From Teredinibacter turnerae (GTDB lineage: Bacteria > Pseudomonadota > Gammaproteobacteria > Pseudomonadales > Cellvibrionaceae), in the NCBI RefSeq assembly GCF_037935975.1, contig NZ_CP149817.1, positions 2,542,001 through 2,606,000 of the forward strand: a DNA stretch of 64,000 nucleotides, in the 5' to 3' direction. The notes under the pieces are model-generated. The model was not told the DNA's origin, did not search any database, and saw only the letters and a program-made list of their open reading frames with translations. Made by a program: the position numbers and the translations under genes. This document shows, piece after piece, positions 29,048 to 36,688 of the stretch; the first letter of the stretch is position 1; every line of letters starts with the position of its first letter.

Positions 29048-30130
29048 TTGACTTATTTACAAGAACTGCAGGAACTGGTGGCGCTACACGCTCGAGCGCA
29101 AAATATGGATATGGGGCGCTGCCGCAAAATCCTGGCAAGGATTAACAGCGTTGACCAGCTGGGTGAAGGTGGCTGGGGGAACGAGTGGCAATGTGAAGGC
29201 GATAGTGACGTTGCGGCGGGGAAATTCGAAAGCGCGTTCCAGTATTACAATTTAGCCCGTTTCCCATACCCGGTTAACCAAGATATGTATGCCTCACACG
29301 AAAAGTGTGTAACCACGTTTATGTCCTGGGCAACAAAGAAGGGCCTAGACCTAAAGCGATTAAGCATACATATCGATAGCGTTGATATACCGTTTTACTT
29401 CAGCTCAGCCGGAAAAAATAAGCCGCTTCTCTTGGTTATGGGCGGCATTGTCTCTATCAAAGAACAATGGCAGGCGTTTTTATGGGCGGCAAAAAAACTG
29501 GGCGTATCGGTATTGGTTGCGGAGATGCCTGGCGTTGGTGAAAACAAACTGGTCTACGACCGCAGCGCCTACGATTTTATTTCTGAGCTGATCGATGCCG
29601 TTCAGGACGAAGCCGACGTTTCACATACGCATGTTGTTGCCATGAGTTTCAGCGGTAATCTGGCATTGCGACAAGCCATGGACGATAGCCGCATTCGTGC
29701 CATCACCACCGTAGGCGCACCAGTGCATCAGTTTTTTACCGATGCACAATGGTGGCAACAGGTTCCGCTCACCACAAAGCGTACCCTGGCATACCTTTGC
29801 AAGGTGGATGAACGTGAAGTATTTGCGTATATCTCGCGTTTCGCGATAGAAGGCGAAGAACTCGCGGCATTAAAAATTCCGGTTTATTACGTGCGCAGCG
29901 TGAATGACGAAATTATTCCACCGGGCGAAAAGGCAATGCTTGTGAACAATGTTGCCTCACTGAGCTTGCGCGAGTATCAGGATGTACATGGTTCCCCGAA
30001 TCACATGAGTGATTTGCAAAAATATGTCCCGTTTACCGTGCTCAAAGAGGCGGGTACAAACAAAGTCGCGCAAACAATGCTGAATTTTTTGCTCGCGCTG
30101 GGTGGCATGAAACGCGCGGTAGGAGTGTGA
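29048..30130 (+). CDS. Alpha/beta hydrolase (Agg5/FrsA-like)
   Basis: 360-residue alpha/beta hydrolase with a helical N-terminal half, the layout of the FrsA/DUF1100-type enzymes that include Agg5. The nucleophile elbow reads AMSFSGN, with Ser200 the likely nucleophile; a Gly normally found before it is Ala. Asp287 (SVNDEIIPP) and His314 or His319 (VHGSPNH) complete a plausible triad. In agglomerin and related pathways the Agg5 enzyme eliminates acetate from the acetylated tetronate to form the exocyclic methylene. Position just downstream of the Agg4-like gene supports that role. The start is TTG 29048 with GAGG at 29037-29040; no ATG exists before codon 20. A thioesterase or esterase role is the alternative. 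Confidence 0.8.
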   Translation: MTYLQELQELVALHARAQNMDMGRCRKILARINSVDQLGEGGWGNEWQCEGDSDVAAGKFESAFQYYNLARFPYPVNQDMYASHEKCVTTFMSWATKKGLDLKRLSIHIDSVDIPFYFSSAGKNKPLLLVMGGIVSIKEQWQAFLWAAKKLGVSVLVAEMPGVGENKLVYDRSAYDFISELIDAVQDEADVSHTHVVAMSFSGNLALRQAMDDSRIRAITTVGAPVHQFFTDAQWWQQVPLTTKRTLAYLCKVDEREVFAYISRFAIEGEELAALKIPVYYVRSVNDEIIPPGEKAMLVNNVASLSLREYQDVHGSPNHMSDLQKYVPFTVLKEAGTNKVAQTMLNFLLALGGMKRAVGV

Positions 30131-30133
30131 CTG

Positions 30134-30922
30134 ATGAGTGGTGAAGTTAAGCCCAGTAACAGCCAGCGCTGGTTACCCCGTGTGGGTTCGAACGCAGACG
30201 CTGAGTTACGTCTGTTTTGTCTTTCCTACGCCGGTGGTGGCGCCTCCGTATATTACCCCTGGAGACACGTCGTTCCGGAACTGGTGGAAGTGTGCCCGGT
30301 ACAACTGCCTGGGCGCGAGGAGCGGGTAGACGAGCCGTGCATCAGTGAGTTTGATCAGGTCATCGAAATACTCGCACCGGTAATGGGCGAACATCTCGAC
30401 ATACCCTATATGATTTACGGTCACAGTATGGGCGCAGGGTTGGCGTTTGAGCTATCTCACCGTTTGTTAAACGACTATGACAAACCGCCAAGTCACCTGT
30501 TTGTTGGCGCCCATCGTAGTCCTACTCAACCCTATGGGTATCCGTCGGTGAAATCCACCTCTGAGGACGTTGTATTGGATGTCCTGTCAGGCTTCGAGGG
30601 TATGCCCGAAGCCATACTTAAAAACCGGGAATTGCTGGATCTGTTTCTGCCTATTCTACGCTCAGATTTACTTGTGTGTGAAACCTACCGCTATCGAGAA
30701 CGCACGCCACTCGCATGCCCAATTACTTTGTTTACGGGAAGGGACGACAAAAATGTCACGTCACAAGAACTGGTGGGGTGGGGTGATCAAACAACCGGTA
30801 CTTTTGTTCATCAGGAATTAGAGGCCGGTCATTTCTTTTTAAAAAGCCATCAGAAGGAATTACTTGAATTGGTGGGCGCAAACCTGACGAGCGCGCTGCA
30901 AAACAGCGCTGAACACGCGTAA
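30134..30922 (+). CDS. Type II (editing) thioesterase
   Basis: 262-residue thioesterase of the TE-II family that clears misprimed or stalled acyl groups from PKS/NRPS carrier proteins. It has the family opening LFCLSYAGGGASVY, the nucleophile motif GHSMGA (Ser98) and a C-terminal GHFFLK with the catalytic His. An AGGAGTG ribosome site overlaps the end of the upstream hydrolase gene, and only 3 bp separate the two genes. It is the last gene of the tightly packed series. Since the PKS has no integrated TE, an alternative role in release cannot be excluded, but the tetronate genes make that unnecessary. Confidence 0.92.
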   Translation: MSGEVKPSNSQRWLPRVGSNADAELRLFCLSYAGGGASVYYPWRHVVPELVEVCPVQLPGREERVDEPCISEFDQVIEILAPVMGEHLDIPYMIYGHSMGAGLAFELSHRLLNDYDKPPSHLFVGAHRSPTQPYGYPSVKSTSEDVVLDVLSGFEGMPEAILKNRELLDLFLPILRSDLLVCETYRYRERTPLACPITLFTGRDDKNVTSQELVGWGDQTTGTFVHQELEAGHFFLKSHQKELLELVGANLTSALQNSAEHA

Positions 30923-31041
30923 TAACGTTTTGTCCACCCGGCTAAACATTTACCGTATTATTTTCGCAATGTGAATAAAGTAACTTAAGGAATCACTGGG
31001 TTAAGCAAAGGTTCCTTTATAACAAAAGGGGAAGTACAAGC

Positions 31042-31479
31042 ATGGCGAAAGAAGTCGCTAGCGAGATCGACATAGAGGCATCGGCAGAAAGCGTTTGGCA
31101 GGAGTTAATCAATTTTTCTGCATATCCTTCCTGGAATCCCTTCGTGAAATCTATTGAAGGAACGCCTGGCAAAGGCAACAAATTGTCGATATTGGTGTGC
31201 CCACCGAATAATAAGGGAATGCGTTTTAAACCGGTGGTGCGCGAGTATGAAGAAAATCGAAAATTAGCCTGGCTGGGTCATGTGTTATTTCCGGGTATTT
31301 TCGACGGCGCACACAGTTTTGAATTGGTGCCTCTTGGCGAAAATAAAACGCGCTTTGTGCAAAGAGAAACATTTTCGGGTGTGTTGCTGCCTATGTTCTG
31401 GTCAAAATTAAGTACTGATACTCATCAGGGCTTCGTACAAATGAACCAGGCACTTAAGTCCCGCTGCGAAAGTAAATAA
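31042..31479 (+). CDS. SRPBCC (START-like) domain protein
   Basis: 145-residue protein of the SRPBCC superfamily, a single hydrophobic-cavity domain. It shows the usual N-terminal EIDIEASAESVWQELINFSAYPSWNPFV pattern in short form (ASAESVW, YPSWNPF) and a C-terminal long helix. Such proteins bind or cyclise hydrophobic ligands; one branch holds polyketide cyclases. It lies 119 bp after the thioesterase on the same strand, with its own GGGGAAG ribosome site at 31029-31035, so it could belong to the polyketide cluster or be an independent gene. I can name the fold but not a reaction. Confidence 0.75.
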   Translation: MAKEVASEIDIEASAESVWQELINFSAYPSWNPFVKSIEGTPGKGNKLSILVCPPNNKGMRFKPVVREYEENRKLAWLGHVLFPGIFDGAHSFELVPLGENKTRFVQRETFSGVLLPMFWSKLSTDTHQGFVQMNQALKSRCESK

Positions 31480-31480
31480 T

Positions 31481-31909
31481 ATGTCAACATCTACGATTCA
31501 GCAGCAGCGCTCCGGCAAAAAAACCGCTGCGCGCGCACTCATTTCGGCGACGGTGATCGGCACACTGTTTTTGTGTTGGGCCACATTTGTAAACTGGCAA
31601 CACGGAGCACACGCGGCAATCCATGCAGGAATAGGGCAGGGCGGCGTTTCATTTTTAATGAGTATGAGCATGGCCTTCATGCTGGAGTTCCTCTTTTTTC
31701 TACCTTCCAACAAACCGGTCAGAATCCCATTTGCTGTGGTAATAACAATGCTTGTTGTAACGGCTTTTACAACACTGGTTCACCTCATAATCGGTACGCC
31801 AGAAATTATTAAAACCATGGCGCTGCCGATTATGATGGGCATTGGCTACACAACACTCTATTGTCTCCGCCTTAGCCGTATGGAAGTCGGCGCTTCAACG
31901 GCTGATTAA
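31481..31909 (+). CDS. Small integral membrane protein, unknown function
   Basis: 142-residue protein with about four hydrophobic helices: about 20-40 (LISATVIGTLFLCWATFV), 55-73, 83-104 and 108-130. The N-terminus is cationic and likely cytoplasmic. I do not recognise the family. It starts 1 bp after the SRPBCC gene stop, so the two are probably co-transcribed. It may affect membrane handling of the product, but nothing in the sequence proves a transport role. Confidence 0.7.
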   Translation: MSTSTIQQQRSGKKTAARALISATVIGTLFLCWATFVNWQHGAHAAIHAGIGQGGVSFLMSMSMAFMLEFLFFLPSNKPVRIPFAVVITMLVVTAFTTLVHLIIGTPEIIKTMALPIMMGIGYTTLYCLRLSRMEVGASTAD

Positions 31910-31952
31910 TTTGGCGGTTGGCGGTTCGAATTTACGAAATTTTTTCACTGTC

Positions 31953-32153
31953 ATGGGCGTACACACCTTTGTTGATATGCTGGCTTCGGCATTGGCTCAA
32001 GGGATAAAGCTACGAGATACAGCGAATAAATTTGTAAAATTTTTTATGCAGGAAGTGATGCGCATCCTCGGTATTCCAGAGCGCGTTGCCAGCGACAATC
32101 CAAACCATGTTTTTTCGTTTTATGCTCAATACCTTGTTGCAGCGTTTGAATGA
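31953..32153 (+). CDS. Possible 66-residue hypothetical protein
   Basis: Short open frame beginning MGVHTFVDMLASALAQ with amphipathic helical pattern. No ribosome site stands out and no family is recognised. It fills the stretch between the membrane protein and the REP/RAYT repeats. It may be a remnant of a larger gene or noise. Confidence 0.22.
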   Translation: MGVHTFVDMLASALAQGIKLRDTANKFVKFFMQEVMRILGIPERVASDNPNHVFSFYAQYLVAAFE

Positions 32154-32316
32154 GTGGGCTTAGAGTGCTGTGCGCGGCATTGAGAGCTAAACTTGATGGC
32201 AAGCAAATGATTATTTGGCGATAGCGATAGGTATCAAGAACTCTTCTTCCTCGTTCCCACGCTCTAGCGTGGGAATGCATATCCGACCCAACAACAATAC
32301 AAAGGAAGTAAAAACA

Positions 32317-32490
32317 ATGCGCAGAAGCCGCTCCACAACAATCTCCCCACAGCAAGCCTACGCCGTAGCCTTAACCGTGCCGTGCAGGTCTCCTGTGTTC
32401 ACAAACCCAGAAACCGTCAACAACCTGCTGGAACTATGCGTTCCCACGCGGGAGCGTGGGAACGAGAGAAGACATCAAAGTCGAGCGTGA
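32317..32490 (+). pseudogene. Truncated RAYT remnant, copy A
   Basis: The upstream DNA and first about 40 codons repeat those of the intact RAYT gene: MRRSRSTTISPQQAY and NPETVNNLLEL match MGRSRYKITDPQQPH and RPATVNILLDS. The frame then runs into a REP hairpin, and the HUH and tyrosine motifs are absent, so it cannot be an active transposase. The same GGAAG ribosome site precedes it. Confidence 0.75.
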
Positions 32491-32634
32491 GGCAATAGTC
32501 CTGAAGAAAAAACAAAGACAGTGAAACGTGCGTAGTTCAGCACCAACACGACCAGACAAACCCACCCCTCGTTCCCACGCTCTAGCGTGGGAATGCATAT
32601 CCGACCCAACAACAATACAAAGGAAGTAAAAACA

Positions 32635-32679
32635 ATGCGCAGAAGCCGATCCAAAACAACCCCCCACCGCAAACACTAA
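32635..32679 (+). pseudogene. Truncated RAYT remnant, copy B
   Basis: Second copy of the RAYT 5' end (MRRSRSK) that stops after 14 codons. Further homologous pieces follow without an open frame (TCTCCTGTGTTTACAAA, then CAGAAACCGTCAA). The block up to 32890 parallels copy A, including a Lys/Arg-rich coding scrap (AEREAMVLKRKTKTKKRA) just before the next REP. Confidence 0.7.
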
Positions 32680-32960
32680 CGTTGCTGAAAGCGTCTCCTG
32701 TGTTTACAAACTCAGAAACCGTCAATAACTGCTGGAACTATGCGTTCCCACGCGGGAGTGTGGGAACGAGTGAAAGCACTGAAGCGCTTCTGGAAAACAT
32801 CAAAGCTGAGCGTGAGGCTATGGTCCTGAAGAGAAAAACAAAGACAAAGAAACGTGCGTAATTAAGCGCCAACACGACCAGACAAATCCACCCCTCGTTC
32901 CCACGCTCCCGCGTGGGAATGCATACCCAATCCAATATCAATACACAGGAAGTAAAACCC

Positions 32961-33491
32961 ATGGGCAGGAGCCGCTATAAAATAACCGACCCACAACAAC
33001 CCCACTTTGTGACCCTAACCGTGCTGCATTGGATTCCCATATTCACTCGCCCGGCCACAGTTAACATTTTGTTGGATTCGCTGCGCTTTTTAAGTACAGA
33101 AGGGCTGAAAATTTATGCGTGGGTAATTTTAGAGAACCACTGCCATTTTGTTCTGCAAAGCAAAGCGCTGGATCGCGATATAGCCCGGTTAAAATCATGG
33201 ACCGGAAAAAACCTGATTCAATATCTTGTTGAAAGTAATATACATCAGATCCTGGAACAATTGGCCTTTTACAAAAAAGCTCATAAAGATGACCGAGCGT
33301 ATCAATTTTGGCAAGAGGGTGTGCATCCTGAATTGATCCAAAGTGAGGGTATGATGCGGCAGAAAATCGATTATATTCATCAAAACCCCGTTAAACGAGG
33401 CTATGTGGACGAAGCCACTCATTGGCGTTATTCTAGCGCTAGGGATTATTCAGGAGCGGCTGGGTTGTTGGAAGTTTGTACGGCTTGGTAG
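32961..33491 (+). CDS. REP-associated tyrosine transposase (RAYT)
   Basis: 176-residue Y1 transposase of the IS200/IS605-like Y1_Tnp superfamily. RAYT proteins nick single-stranded DNA at REP hairpins and are thought to spread them. The HUH motif is present as NHCHFVL, and the catalytic tyrosine is in KIDYIHQNPVKRGYV, the RAYT signature. I start it at ATG 32961, with AGGAAG about 8 bp upstream; the frame is open from 32913, but that part reads through the REP element. It is flanked by REP hairpins on both sides and by two decayed copies of its own 5' end. Confidence 0.92.
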   Translation: MGRSRYKITDPQQPHFVTLTVLHWIPIFTRPATVNILLDSLRFLSTEGLKIYAWVILENHCHFVLQSKALDRDIARLKSWTGKNLIQYLVESNIHQILEQLAFYKKAHKDDRAYQFWQEGVHPELIQSEGMMRQKIDYIHQNPVKRGYVDEATHWRYSSARDYSGAAGLLEVCTAW

Positions 33492-33861
33492 TTGGGTATG
33501 CGTTCCACGCGCTAACGCAGGAACGAGGGAATAGCGGCTGTTTGAGAATGTATAAGTGTGCTTGCCAAGTGACTACCGGAGGATTGCTTCAAGCCAGCCA
33601 CGCTCATTACTCCAACAAAATAGATAGCCGTTGACTTAGAAAGCGTTCGCAACAGGAGTTGGTGACAATACCTTGGAACATAATCTTCTCAGAATGTATA
33701 GCTGCTTAGCGACCCGAGTCGATATTTTTAAGGTAAAGCCGGGGAAATTCATGGTTGCTTTGAGGTATGCTTATATTTTCCTAGCAAGTGTATGCTGTCC
33801 GCGGGTTAAAGGTGCGGCAATTTTAAGCTGAGACTAATTCTTTATTTGAACAGGCTCTGAT
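33492..33861. other. Intergenic region between RAYT and Mrr genes
   Basis: 370 bp with a degenerate REP hairpin near 33502-33524 and nothing else I can assign. It presumably holds the promoter of the restriction enzyme gene. Confidence 0.5.
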
Positions 33862-34812
33862 ATGAAAAGCTATAGCCATTTACCACGTTACGATGATCTA
33901 TTTATCCCTATTCTGGAACACTTATACCAGAATAATGCGCAAGCATGGCGCGCCATGGAGAGACCCATTGCGTCCAAGTTCAATTTGACGGACGAGGACT
34001 TATCCATCGAGTACGCCACAGGAAACGGCACAGTCTTTTTGGATAGGTTAAGTTGGAGCCTAAGCTATTTAGTAAATAGCGGTTTGGCAGAGAGACCTAA
34101 ACGAGGTCACTGTCAAATTACTGCTTTAGGTCAGCAATACTTACAGAACCCTGATGGGATTAGAGCATTTGTAAAACACCAGATTGCGGAACGAACCCTT
34201 CAAAAGCAATTGGAAACAAAAGAAGATCCTTCCGTTCAAGATGTTACAGGTTTTTCAGAAAGTAGCACGCCACACGAGAAATTGCTGGGTGCCTATACCT
34301 CGCTACGCGCTCTGACTTGTGATCAAATACTGGAAACCATTATTTCCAAATCACCCTATGAATTCGAGAAACTAGTCGTCAAATTACTGGGTGCTATGGG
34401 CTATGGGGGCAAAACTAAAGATGCATTGACGGTGACACAGGCCTCCAATGATGGCGGTATAGACGGTATTATTAAAGAAGATGTATTGGGTTTGGGCAGT
34501 ATTCACTTGCAAGCGAAGCGCTACTCCCGGGATCACGGTATAGGCCGAGAAGACATCCAAAAGTTTGTGGGCGCACTTGCTGTGGCGCAATCACAGAAAG
34601 GCGTTTTTATTACCACATCTTATTTTTCTAAAGCTGCAAAAGAGTATGTTCAGAATCTTTATGGTTCGACGACCATTGTACTTATCGACGGCGTAAATCT
34701 AGCGGAGTATATTTACGATTACAATGTGGGCATGCAGGTTGAGCAAACGCTGGTGGTAAAAAAGATGGACACGGATTTTTGGGATGAAATGTTGGATGAT
34801 CTTGTGCGATAG
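33862..34812 (+). CDS. Mrr-type restriction endonuclease (type IV)
   Basis: 316-residue protein matching Mrr in order and length. An N-terminal winged-helix Mrr_N region (about 8-100; PRYDDLFIPILEHL) is followed by a C-terminal Mrr_cat PD-(D/E)xK nuclease (about 165-290). Catalytic elements are visible: FEKLVVKLLGAMGYGG, then NDGGIDGII with the acidic residues, and LQAKRY supplying the Q-x-K. Mrr enzymes cut methylated foreign DNA, and no methyltransferase partner is nearby, as expected for type IV. It stands alone between a REP/RAYT array and a toxin-antitoxin relic, a small defence or accessory island. Start ATG 33862; its ribosome site is weak. Confidence 0.9.
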   Translation: MKSYSHLPRYDDLFIPILEHLYQNNAQAWRAMERPIASKFNLTDEDLSIEYATGNGTVFLDRLSWSLSYLVNSGLAERPKRGHCQITALGQQYLQNPDGIRAFVKHQIAERTLQKQLETKEDPSVQDVTGFSESSTPHEKLLGAYTSLRALTCDQILETIISKSPYEFEKLVVKLLGAMGYGGKTKDALTVTQASNDGGIDGIIKEDVLGLGSIHLQAKRYSRDHGIGREDIQKFVGALAVAQSQKGVFITTSYFSKAAKEYVQNLYGSTTIVLIDGVNLAEYIYDYNVGMQVEQTLVVKKMDTDFWDEMLDDLVR

Positions 34813-34925
34813 GTAGGTGCAGGGATTAAGGCGGCGCTGACTTTTTAGCTTGCGAAGTATTAAATGGAAATGAAGTTTAAGCCGCCATAAAAAGCAAGGA
34901 ATGGAAATGTCGCGGAATACGAAAG

Positions 34926-35175
34926 TAACATGATCGAGAGGCCTACCTTCTTCGGACAATGCTTGCCTGATGTTCTGGATGCTTTCCGCGTATTCGGCTA
35001 GGGCAGCTATACGCTCATAGGTCTCCGCATCCTGTACCACAACAGCAGCTTTGCCATTAACGGTGAGGATCTCGGGGCGCTTACTCTCCATGAGTCGCTT
35101 GATGTGTTCTGCGGGTTTCCAGCTAAAATCGGTTATGGTGTGTATATCTGAGCTTTCAAATACTGCGATGCCTGT
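34926..35175 (-). pseudogene. Phd/YefM-type antitoxin relic
   Basis: On the - strand, the peptide from FESSDIHTITDFSWKPAEH through ILTVNGKAAVVVQDAETYERI to EEGRPLD is a typical Phd/YefM antitoxin. The part upstream of the ATG at 35091 has no ATG, GTG or TTG in frame before a stop. Beyond EEGRPLD the family match is lost although the frame continues to 34699. No recognisable toxin follows. I read it as a decayed antitoxin; an N-terminally shortened protein from 35091 remains possible. Confidence 0.6.
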
Positions 35176-35332
35176 AAAATAGAGAATAAATTTGTTTTAT
35201 CGGTGTACACGAGTTACCGCCATTTTGCAGGGGGAGTAATCTAAGGACTGATTCTAATGGCTATTTTTTTAAGGCGTATCACTTGTCTACCCACTGTATT
35301 AGCGCGTCAAAATACTGTTTCAGCCTAAACGA

Positions 35333-36673
35333 CTACCGTTGAAAATAATAGTAACTCCCCAACCCCAGCATAGCGGTGAGTGCTTCCAGCGCAGTGTAGG
35401 ATTCGTCCAGCAGTTGTGGGTCTGCGAGGTCGTCGGGGCAGAGACGGTCGCGGTAGTAGGTGGTTACCCATTGTCTTAGCTGTTCGATTTTGGCCTGATC
35501 CAATAAAAAGGCCGGGTGGCAAGCTGCTCGTTCGGCGGAGTTCATCACCACGCGTAGTCGCAGGCATGCCGGGCCGCCGCCATTGCGCATACTCTGTTTC
35601 AAATTTAAAAAGCTAACATCTGCAATGGGGTTGCTGGTGTCCTGCACAAGCGTCTTCAGGTAGCTATGAACATGTGGATTTAGTTCGCACTCTTGAGGAG
35701 CAATTAACAGCATCTCTGTACTATTTGGCCTGGTGAGTAGCTGGCTGTTAAACAAGTAGGATTGTACGGCGTCGTTTAGGCTTACATCGGCGTTGGCAAC
35801 CTGAATATCGCACAGTGTTATGTCTTGCCGGGCTGCGGTTTCATGGAGCTGTTCCAGACCACACGCAAATGCATCCTGGTGGTAGAAGAGCACTGATTCG
35901 TTCGCCACTGCGACCACATCGTTATGAAAGGCCCCCGCATTGATCGCAGTTGTGGATTGCGGCAAAAATACTGCGTTGTCTGCCAGACCGTGTTGACGAG
36001 CTACAGCCTCACTTGCCAGGCGCGTTTGTCGAGCGGGAAATTGTAGATTTGCGGGTGCGCCTGATTCGCGACCATAAACGTAAACATACAGCCCCTCGCC
36101 ACCGTGCGTTTGGCACAGACGGTTATGGTTGGCTGCACCTTCATCACCGAAAACTGCGATAGACGGCAATGTCGGATGCACACAGAAATGGGTTTCGTCT
36201 GCAAACAGGGTCCGCAGGCAGTGGGTTGTTTCTTCGTGTTCTATTGCACGGTGCGGCGTGGTGAGAAGGTTGGCGGGCGTAAAATGTACGCGGCCGTCTA
36301 GCGTATCTTTGCTGGCGGTTACGGTTGCCGCATTCGCGGCCCACATACTCGACGCTGAATACACCAACGACAACAAAGACGGTTGCGTCCGTGCCACACT
36401 GTTAAGTATTTTTTTGTCGCTGCCGCTAAAGCCCAATTTGCGTAACAGGTCTAAACGCGGCCGCTGCTGTGGAGGAAAAAAACCCTGTACAAAACCGCGA
36501 TCCAGCAGGGCTGTCATTTTATCCAGCCCTTGCAAGGCAGCATCCCGCGGGTTGGCCACCTGCAGCGCATTGCTTTGTGATGCCAGGTTACCTTGTGATA
36601 GGCCACTGTAGTTGTGCGTGGGCCCAATCAGTCCATCGAAGTTAACTTCGCAAGTATCGTGATCGCTATGCAT
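35333..36673 (-). CDS. astB: N-succinylarginine dihydrolase
   Basis: 446-residue AstB, second enzyme of the AST pathway: N2-succinylarginine to N2-succinylornithine plus ammonia and CO2. Full length for the family, with the N-terminal VNFDGLIGPTHNYSGLS signature, the central AINAGAFHNDVVAVANE segment (catalytic His) and the C-terminal MRNGGGPACLRLRV with the catalytic Cys. It is the last gene of a - strand operon, 15 bp after astD. Cytoplasmic. No clear terminator is seen downstream. Confidence 0.96.
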   Translation of the reverse strand: MHSDHDTCEVNFDGLIGPTHNYSGLSQGNLASQSNALQVANPRDAALQGLDKMTALLDRGFVQGFFPPQQRPRLDLLRKLGFSGSDKKILNSVARTQPSLLSLVYSASSMWAANAATVTASKDTLDGRVHFTPANLLTTPHRAIEHEETTHCLRTLFADETHFCVHPTLPSIAVFGDEGAANHNRLCQTHGGEGLYVYVYGRESGAPANLQFPARQTRLASEAVARQHGLADNAVFLPQSTTAINAGAFHNDVVAVANESVLFYHQDAFACGLEQLHETAARQDITLCDIQVANADVSLNDAVQSYLFNSQLLTRPNSTEMLLIAPQECELNPHVHSYLKTLVQDTSNPIADVSFLNLKQSMRNGGGPACLRLRVVMNSAERAACHPAFLLDQAKIEQLRQWVTTYYRDRLCPDDLADPQLLDESYTALEALTAMLGLGSYYYFQR

Positions 36674-36688
36674 GAAGAAATGTAACCT

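Larger units (their letters stand above)
32254..33524. repeat. REP-like hairpin cluster around a RAYT gene
   Basis: Six short palindromes share the core TTCCCACGC...GCGTGGGAA. They lie at 32254-32275, 32439-32464, 32572-32593, 32743-32768, 32898-32919 and, degenerate, 33502-33524. They alternate between two forms: one with loop CT or TCCC ending in GGGAATGC, and one with a GGGA/GGAG-type loop ending in GGGAACGAG. This is the usual paired arrangement of REP/BIME units. The first five form part of a tandem duplication of about 320 bp (units from about 32250 and 32570). The last follows the RAYT gene. REP elements are the substrates of RAYT proteins. Confidence 0.85.

Noticed and set aside
32250-32930. 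Regularly spaced palindromes resembling a CRISPR array
   Set aside because: Spacing is uneven, the intervening DNA is itself repeated and carries RAYT gene pieces, and there are no cas genes; these are REP elements.
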